A DNA stretch of 20,812 nt, from positions 1 through 20,812 of the forward strand of contig CAZOMY010000047.1 of the NCBI GenBank assembly GCA_964581115.1. The letters run 5' to 3'. The translations under genes were made by a program, and so were the position numbers. Origin of the DNA: 2-02-FULL-55-14 sp964581115. GTDB taxonomy: Bacteria > Bacteroidota > Ignavibacteria > UBA10030. Each line of letters starts with the position of its first letter. Position 1 is the stretch's first letter. The notes beneath the pieces were generated by a model. The model searched no databases and had not been told where the DNA came from. It saw only the letters and a program-made list of their open reading frames with translations. This document shows, piece after piece, positions 16,326 through 20,812 of this stretch.

Positions 16326-17813
16326 TTAATACGCTCCCTTCCCGAACAGCACCACCGGGATGGTGGCGAACAGGATCTCCAGGTCGAACAACAGCGAATG
16401 ATTCTCAACGTAATACAGGTCGAGCAAGACCATCTCCTTGAACCCGATGTTGCTCCGGCCGGAGATCTGCCACAGTCCGGTCATACCCGGCTTGATCTTC
16501 TCGCGGTCCTTGATCGACAGCCAGAATTCCTCCCCCTCATTCACCAGATCGAAGTCCTCCACCGGAAGAGGCCGCGGGCCGACCAGACTCATGTCGCCCT
16601 TGAGGACATTGATGAGCTGCGGCAACTCATCGATGCTGTAGCGTCGAATGAACCGCCCCACGCGGGTGATCCGCGGGTCTTTGCGCATCTTGAAAAGCGC
16701 GCCGTCCGACTCATTATGCTGTCGAAGGTCCGCCTTCAGTGCATCGGCGTTCTTGACCATGCTTCGGAACTTCAAGAAGCCGAAGGTCTTCCCTCCGCGG
16801 AGGGCCGTTCGCGTCTGTGAGAAGAAGATCGGCCGGCCCGAATCGAGCAGGATCAACAGCGCCGTGAGGATGAACACCGGCGATAGTATCAGCAGGATCA
16901 GGGCTGAGCCGAAGATGTCGAACGCGCGCTTGCCGAAGCGCCGGACCGCCTCAACGCGGGTGCGCGGCGGAGCATAGAGCGTGATGCCGGCGATGTCATA
17001 TACGCGCGCAAGGCGCAGGAGCACATCATGCTCAAGAGACAGGACCTTCAGTTTCACTTCCTTCTCGCGACAGACCTTGAGAACCGGGGCGAACCCGTTC
17101 GTCAGAACTGATGGCGTCGGAACGAAGATGCGTTCGATGCGCTGCTCAACGACGGCAGATTCGAGCTCCTTGAGACTGTAGTGCCGCAGTCCCCGAAGCT
17201 TCGACGCGTCCGCCTTGCTGACCGAGGTCCTGGTCTTCGTGACGATCCCGCAAACGTCGTAGCCCAGTTCGGGCACGCCCTCGAAACGGTCGAGCAGTTC
17301 CTCGATCTTTCCATCATAGCCCGCCAGAAGTACGGGCCTTCGACCAAGCCCTCGGCGCTGCAACTGCTTGTGCGCAGCGTTCAACACGGAGCGCCCGACG
17401 ACGAAGAAACCGGGCAACGTCATGAAAAACAGAAGGGCGAACCGCCTGGGGAACTCCGAGACCTGGAACAAGAAGAACGAAGCCAGGACGACAAGGAGAG
17501 CAACGATGTACGCGCGTGAGGCGAGCAGGTACTGCTTGCGGTGGCTAAGGTGGAACGCCCCTCGATACAGGCCGATGAGCAGGCCGAAGCCGACCATGAC
17601 GCTGCCGAAATATACCGAGAAGCCGACCAGCAGCTCGGTCGAGAATCGCTCGCCGTTGGGGACGACGGTATGCAGCCACCCCGCCGACAAGGAGGCACTC
17701 AGGATCGCCAGCGTGTCGGTGAAGACCGTCAGAACGATGAAGATCGAACGCCAGTTGCGTCGAATGGACGAGCGCAACCAAGCGGATAGGCCGAAAACGT
17801 TGGGGTTTCTCAA
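16326..17813 (-). CDS. Polyprenyl glycosylphosphotransferase (initiating sugar-1-phosphate transferase)
   Basis: About 495 residues from a TTG at 17813. It transfers a hexose-1-phosphate from a nucleotide sugar to undecaprenyl phosphate, starting glycan assembly at the inner membrane. The N-terminal part has several membrane segments (FIVLTVFTDTLAIL, VGFSVYFGSVMVGFGLLIGLY, IVALLVVLASFFLF, FALLFFMTLPGFFVV), followed by a CoA-binding-like soluble domain (RRPVLLAGYDGKIEELLDRF). The C-terminal bacterial sugar transferase domain (about 295-495) has KRAFDIFGS, FLKFRSMVKNAD, DELPQLINVLKGDMSLVGPRP and PGMTGLWQISGRSN. The start is uncertain. The frame stays open to 18167, but the extra codons translate the dispersed repeat at 18.0-18.13 kb, so they are unlikely to be coding; GTG 17933 and TTG 17777 are alternatives. 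The sugar (Glc, Gal or other) is not assignable. Confidence 0.9.
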   Translation of the reverse strand: MRNPNVFGLSAWLRSSIRRNWRSIFIVLTVFTDTLAILSASLSAGWLHTVVPNGERFSTELLVGFSVYFGSVMVGFGLLIGLYRGAFHLSHRKQYLLASRAYIVALLVVLASFFLFQVSEFPRRFALLFFMTLPGFFVVGRSVLNAAHKQLQRRGLGRRPVLLAGYDGKIEELLDRFEGVPELGYDVCGIVTKTRTSVSKADASKLRGLRHYSLKELESAVVEQRIERIFVPTPSVLTNGFAPVLKVCREKEVKLKVLSLEHDVLLRLARVYDIAGITLYAPPRTRVEAVRRFGKRAFDIFGSALILLILSPVFILTALLILLDSGRPIFFSQTRTALRGGKTFGFLKFRSMVKNADALKADLRQHNESDGALFKMRKDPRITRVGRFIRRYSIDELPQLINVLKGDMSLVGPRPLPVEDFDLVNEGEEFWLSIKDREKIKPGMTGLWQISGRSNIGFKEMVLLDLYYVENHSLLFDLEILFATIPVVLFGKGAY

Positions 17814-18017
17814 GGGCCTGGTCGGAAACTTGGAATGACTACAAGCTGTAGAGTGTACAAAAACGTCCGTAAAGATGCCCCTCTTGTGACGATGCTCACA
17901 ACTCGAACTGGCTGAGCGGCGCGGCTTTATCACGAGGGTCGGACCCAGGCATTCGCCTTGGCTGACCGGAATTTCTTGATGAGCTGCGCAGAGAGGGGTC
18001 CAGAATGCGCGGGTCGC

Positions 18018-18128
18018 CTCAAAGCGAGATTCTGAACCCGCCTGCCATCGGGGAACCCCTCTTCGGCGGGCAGGTCGAACCTTTCGTATGAGATCCAAGG
18101 CAAGACGGTCGTTCAGAATGACGAAGGT
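18018..18128 (+). repeat. Dispersed palindromic element, copy A
   Basis: It begins with CTCAAAGCGAGATTC (18018-18032), identical over 15 bases to copy B. It ends with AATGACGAAGGT (18117-18128), identical over 12 bases to copy B. The interior holds self-complementary CCTGCC and GGCAGG blocks. On the minus strand it opens with the cattctgaac-type end common in such elements. Confidence 0.55.
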
Positions 18129-18216
18129 GGGCGGCCCCATTCGTCTTTCCGAACCCGTTTTGTTCACGACTTCTGATGAAAGGGATTCGCCTGCCCGACT
18201 GCCGCAAGGCGGGCGG

Positions 18217-18322
18217 GGAATCTCGATCTTGGCCGAGCCTTGCAGGGCTCAAAGCGAGATTCCGAATCGTCGCTTTCCATCCAAGAACCTGAGCAGAACG
18301 CGACGTTCGTAATGACGAAGGT
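18217..18322 (+). repeat. Dispersed palindromic element, copy B
   Basis: GGAATCTCG (18217-18225) pairs with CGAGATTCC (18255-18263) as a perfect 9-bp stem, with an inner GAGCC/GGCTC stem. The copy A start block recurs at 18248-18262 and the end block AATGACGAAGGT at 18311-18322. Confidence 0.55.
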
Positions 18323-18386
18323 TGTCTTCTCCACTCGTTACTCTGAAAGCACCCACCACCCGCCTCGTCATCCTCGAGCGGCACCG

Positions 18387-19223
18387 TCACTCCTCCGGAT
18401 AGTATGTCCAGTGCCCCGACAACGACTTGCCCGTGTAGGCCCCCGAGCTGGCCCGCTGGCCGGGGTGATCGTTCCGCTCGGACCATGGGCCGATGTAGAA
18501 GTCTCCCAGCGGCAGGCCGGTCCCGGCTCCGATCAGCCCGGGAGGAGTAGCGTTGAAGTACCGACGCCACCAGGTCTCGGAATAGAACAGCGCACAGTAG
18601 TCGGTGCCGACACTCTCGTCAACGAAGAGGTATCCTTCAGGCACAAGCCGCGGCCAGAGATGCCTCACACAGGTGTGCAGGCTGGCCTCGAGGTCGACGT
18701 CGACAAATGCGACCAGCACGGGACCTTCCTGCTTCGGCAGTGTCTCTTCGAACCAGCCTTCGACGAACTCGCAGCACTCGATCGCGCCGTAGCGACGGAT
18801 CGCAGTCCTCACTTCGTCGAGAGTCCCAACGTAGTCCCCCGCCTGGTAGAATCGCGCCTCGCGATCGCCGGGCGCGGACGGAGGGAGCCCCCGGAATGAA
18901 TCGCAGACCACCAACTTTCGGCCGACGATGCGACACACGAGCGACAGGTTGGCGCTCGATCCCCCCTTCCAGCTGCCACACTCGACGACGACACCCGGGA
19001 CCTCGGGGGGCGTTTCGAGGATCTTCAGCGCGATCGCCAGATGCGTGCGGTATGTCGTCCCCGTCGGAATGCGACGGGTGTTCAGGAACATCGTCAGTCC
19101 AAGCCGGAGCTTCCGAAGCCACGTCATCCGATAGGCCGGATGGATCTTCGCGGAATGGAGGATCAGGACGATGCTCGCCGGAATGGTGAGCAGGAAGTGG
19201 AGCTTGGCCAGAAAACGGGTCAT
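18387..19223 (-). CDS. TylF/macrocin O-methyltransferase-family protein
   Basis: A 278-residue class I SAM-dependent methyltransferase. The SAM-binding motif I is VVVECGSWKGGSSANLSLV (78-96), followed by KLVVCDSFRGLPP (103-115). The acidic metal and acceptor residues lie in FVDVDLEAS (Asp175, Asp177) and in LFVDES (Asp202, Glu203), as in TylF and MycF, which methylate sugar hydroxyls using Mg2+. A hydrophobic N-terminal segment (about residues 9-23) may tether it to the membrane. The C terminus (about 215-278) includes LIGAGTGLPLGDFYIGPW. It starts 18 bp after the DUF362 stop and is likely co-transcribed with it. Methylation of a sugar in the glycan made by the neighbouring locus is the natural reading, but the acceptor is unproven. 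Confidence 0.88.
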   Translation of the reverse strand: MTRFLAKLHFLLTIPASIVLILHSAKIHPAYRMTWLRKLRLGLTMFLNTRRIPTGTTYRTHLAIALKILETPPEVPGVVVECGSWKGGSSANLSLVCRIVGRKLVVCDSFRGLPPSAPGDREARFYQAGDYVGTLDEVRTAIRRYGAIECCEFVEGWFEETLPKQEGPVLVAFVDVDLEASLHTCVRHLWPRLVPEGYLFVDESVGTDYCALFYSETWWRRYFNATPPGLIGAGTGLPLGDFYIGPWSERNDHPGQRASSGAYTGKSLSGHWTYYPEE

Positions 19224-19241
19224 GAAGGATCGTGGAAGGTC

Positions 19242-20726
19242 TCAGTCGGAAAGTGCCGGGCCGGCTTGCTCGACCCGGCCGCGCCAACCGCTGGAGGGAA
19301 TGAATCGGACCGGCGTCGCGTGCTGTTTGAAGGTGGTGAATGGGGTCGTCCCGTGCTCGGACGCAACCTGCACATCGGCCGGCTCAAAGTCGGCGATAGG
19401 AAAGTCCATCGGCTGAAAGGCATTCCGGACCGCGGGGACCTTCTCGGGGTCGTAGCCCATCATCCAGGTTGAGACGTAATCGACCGCGGCCGGATTGGCG
19501 CCCGCCAGCAGCATGCCGCTCGGAACGGGGCGAGGAGCCAGCGGTCCCTCATGGTCGCCGCCGATGATGCCGTCGACCACCGTCAGATAGCGGCGTTTGG
19601 TGCCGCGGGTCGGCCGGCCGGTGGATGGGTCGCCGTAGAAGAAGGCCCGGTTGATGTCCAGAATGGTCCTCCAGAGCGTGTCGTTGCCGTACCATCCCCC
19701 CGAGCCCTCCCAGCGTTCCTCCCATGGATAGAACAGGTGAAATCCCCTCGAGGCGTGGTACAGCAACCGCTTCACAAGGCCGCTGTCCATCCTCCACAGT
19801 CGATGGTGCAGAGCGTAATACAGCGGCTCGAAGGCATGGCGATGAGGATACTCGTCAGAACCGTTGCGAGGCGAGCCCAAACGGAAGTGCGGCAGGTAGT
19901 CCTTGTGCCCAATGATACCCACCAGATTCTTGAGCGACAGCGTCACTCCCGCCTTGACGTGGCTTTTCATTTTCGGCAGGTTGATCACGCATTCGGCGTT
20001 GAGGACATCCTTTGGGATCAGGTACTTGTTCACCTTCGCGTTGTGCACGCGCCGCATGCGGACGATGTCGTGGTCCGAGACGGCAAACCGGTCGGAGTGA
20101 TGGATGATCGGCATCAGCAGACTCCGGTCCGCCAGGTCGATCTCGACATAGTCGTCGGCCGTGTTCTGATCGCTTCGGCCTTCGAGATAGCCGCCGTCCA
20201 TCTGCGCCACCACGAGCCGGTAGTCGCGGGCACGAAGATCGACGCCCCTCGAGCGGTAGAACTGCCCCACGCCGTCGATGCCGGCAACGCGCAGAGCCGC
20301 GGGCCATTCGGTGGCTTGGATCGGACAATCGCCCACGACGATCGACCCTCTTCCTTGCAGGGCGATGATGACGTAGTCGGCAACCGCCCGCAGGACCGAA
20401 CCGTGGGTCACCAGACAATCCGTGTCGGTCACGCCAACCTTGAAGGCGGCATTGACGTGCGACACCAGATTGGGCTTCAAGACGACCGTTGATCCCGGGG
20501 CGATCCATTCGCCCAACGGATTCCACTGCGGAGCGCCGTAATGAGCAAGGTCCAGACCCATGCAGCGCCACAGGTCGCGCACCATGGCGTAAACGGTATT
20601 GGGCTGCGGGGCGACGTCGTCGAACGGCGCTTCGGGGTAGCGTTCACCAGGGTGATAGGGCGACGCGGAGGGGTAGACCGGCGTCTCCTTCGACCTCACG
20701 ATCCCTACGAGCCGCTCAGACGCCAT
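19242..20726 (-). CDS. DUF362 domain-containing protein
   Basis: A 494-residue soluble protein of the DUF362 family. Diagnostic pieces are STVVLKPNLVSH (79-90), GDCPIQATEW, the central INLPKMKSHVKAGVTLSLKNLVGIIGHKDYLPH (248-280) and a C-terminal GMLLAGANPAAVDYVSTWMMGYDPEKVP. It lacks the four-cysteine ferredoxin cluster that some DUF362 proteins carry. It has a long insertion (about 285-385) rich in aromatic and basic residues. No enzyme activity is established for the family. In polysaccharide loci such genes often sit among modification enzymes, and here it lies between an unidentified upstream gene (11-bp overlap) and an O-methyltransferase. No signal peptide is seen. The start ATG at 20726 is the only one that keeps the full N terminus; confidence in a precise role is low. 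Confidence 0.85.
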   Translation of the reverse strand: MASERLVGIVRSKETPVYPSASPYHPGERYPEAPFDDVAPQPNTVYAMVRDLWRCMGLDLAHYGAPQWNPLGEWIAPGSTVVLKPNLVSHVNAAFKVGVTDTDCLVTHGSVLRAVADYVIIALQGRGSIVVGDCPIQATEWPAALRVAGIDGVGQFYRSRGVDLRARDYRLVVAQMDGGYLEGRSDQNTADDYVEIDLADRSLLMPIIHHSDRFAVSDHDIVRMRRVHNAKVNKYLIPKDVLNAECVINLPKMKSHVKAGVTLSLKNLVGIIGHKDYLPHFRLGSPRNGSDEYPHRHAFEPLYYALHHRLWRMDSGLVKRLLYHASRGFHLFYPWEERWEGSGGWYGNDTLWRTILDINRAFFYGDPSTGRPTRGTKRRYLTVVDGIIGGDHEGPLAPRPVPSGMLLAGANPAAVDYVSTWMMGYDPEKVPAVRNAFQPMDFPIADFEPADVQVASEHGTTPFTTFKQHATPVRFIPSSGWRGRVEQAGPALSD

Positions 20727-20812
20727 CGTCCATCATCCCATCCTGCTGCAACTCGGCAAAATGGTCCTGCGTCTCGATCGCCCGCCAGTATTCCTTGATC
20801 TCATGCGTCATG
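20716..20812 (-). CDS. C-terminal fragment of an unidentified protein, cut by the window edge
   Basis: The last 31 codons of an open frame end at a TGA at 20716-20718. The visible sequence runs from MTHEIKEYWRAIETQ to GMMDDGV, is acidic and helical, and matches nothing I recognise. The Met at 20811 may be internal or the start of a very small protein. It overlaps the DUF362 start by 11 bp, which suggests the same operon. Confidence 0.4.
   Translation of the reverse strand, partial: MTHEIKEYWRAIETQDHFAELQQDGMMDDGV

Larger units (their letters stand above)
17814..18386. other. Non-coding gap with dispersed repeats
   Basis: No supported gene lies in this 573-base gap. It holds two decayed copies of the palindromic element (18018-18128 and 18248-18322) and several GC-rich hairpins, one a perfect GCC-GCAA-GGC tetraloop stem at 18201-18210. 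The leader of the phosphotransferase must begin here, but no convincing promoter was recognised. Confidence 0.6.

Noticed and set aside
14984..16441. 485-codon plus-strand open frame opposite the UDP-glucose dehydrogenase gene
   Set aside because: It is antisense to a gene with complete catalytic motifs, has no recognisable domain, and its composition is that of a reverse-complement shadow in GC-rich DNA.
19551..20492. 313-codon plus-strand open frame opposite the DUF362 gene
   Set aside because: No domain, no start context, and the opposite strand matches DUF362 throughout.

Overview
The window is a GC-rich stretch of bacterial chromosome in which every convincing gene lies on the minus strand, so transcription runs from the right edge to the left edge. 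A giant secreted C25 (gingipain-type) peptidase ends in a type IX secretion (T9SS) sorting domain of the PNPF...WDG...NGVY type. That places the host in the Bacteroidota/Chlorobiota (FCB) group. The high GC and the short degenerate heptamer repeats between genes suggest a Chlorobi/Ignavibacteria/Kapabacteria-like lineage rather than a classical gut Bacteroides. The lineage is inferred; no marker gene here settles it.

Layout in transcription order. (1) 20812-18387: the tail of an unidentified gene, a DUF362 protein and a TylF/macrocin-type O-methyltransferase. (2) 18386-17814: a non-coding gap of about 570 bp holding two copies of a palindromic dispersed repeat. (3) 17813-8179: a surface-polysaccharide locus with a polyprenyl glycosylphosphotransferase, UDP-glucose 6-dehydrogenase, UDP-glucuronate decarboxylase (making UDP-xylose), a Wzx-type flippase, a GT9 glycosyltransferase, a double-headed GT2 glycosyltransferase and a WecG/TagA/CpsF (GT26) glycosyltransferase. 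(4) 8182-3518: the 1554-residue C25 peptidase, whose GTG start overlaps the WecG stop codon. (5) 3202-1586: a stress-type operon of ECF sigma factor, zinc-finger anti-sigma factor and small Spy/CpxP-like periplasmic protein, with overlapping reading frames and a likely terminator behind it. (6) 1307-144: an IscS/NifS-type cysteine desulfurase.

How it fits together. The phosphotransferase starts a lipid-linked glycan. Ugd and the decarboxylase supply UDP-GlcA and UDP-xylose, the GTs extend the chain, the methyltransferase may decorate it and the flippase moves it across the inner membrane. No polymerase, chain-length regulator, outer-membrane exporter or ligase is present in the window. The peptidase is translationally coupled to the last glycosyltransferase. 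In known T9SS systems a C25 enzyme (PorU) joins cargo proteins to a surface polysaccharide, so a joint glycan-plus-C25 module is the most attractive hypothesis here. The peptidase also carries a domain resembling the eukaryotic FAM3/ILEI (POMGnT1 stem) fold between its catalytic and sorting domains.

Between the genes are unusual repeats. There are period-7 arrays beside the stop codons of two genes, a 17-bp direct repeat bracketing the UDP-glucuronate decarboxylase gene, and a palindromic GAGATTC/GAATGA element at both ends of the window. A 20-bp dyad sits just ahead of the sigma-factor start.
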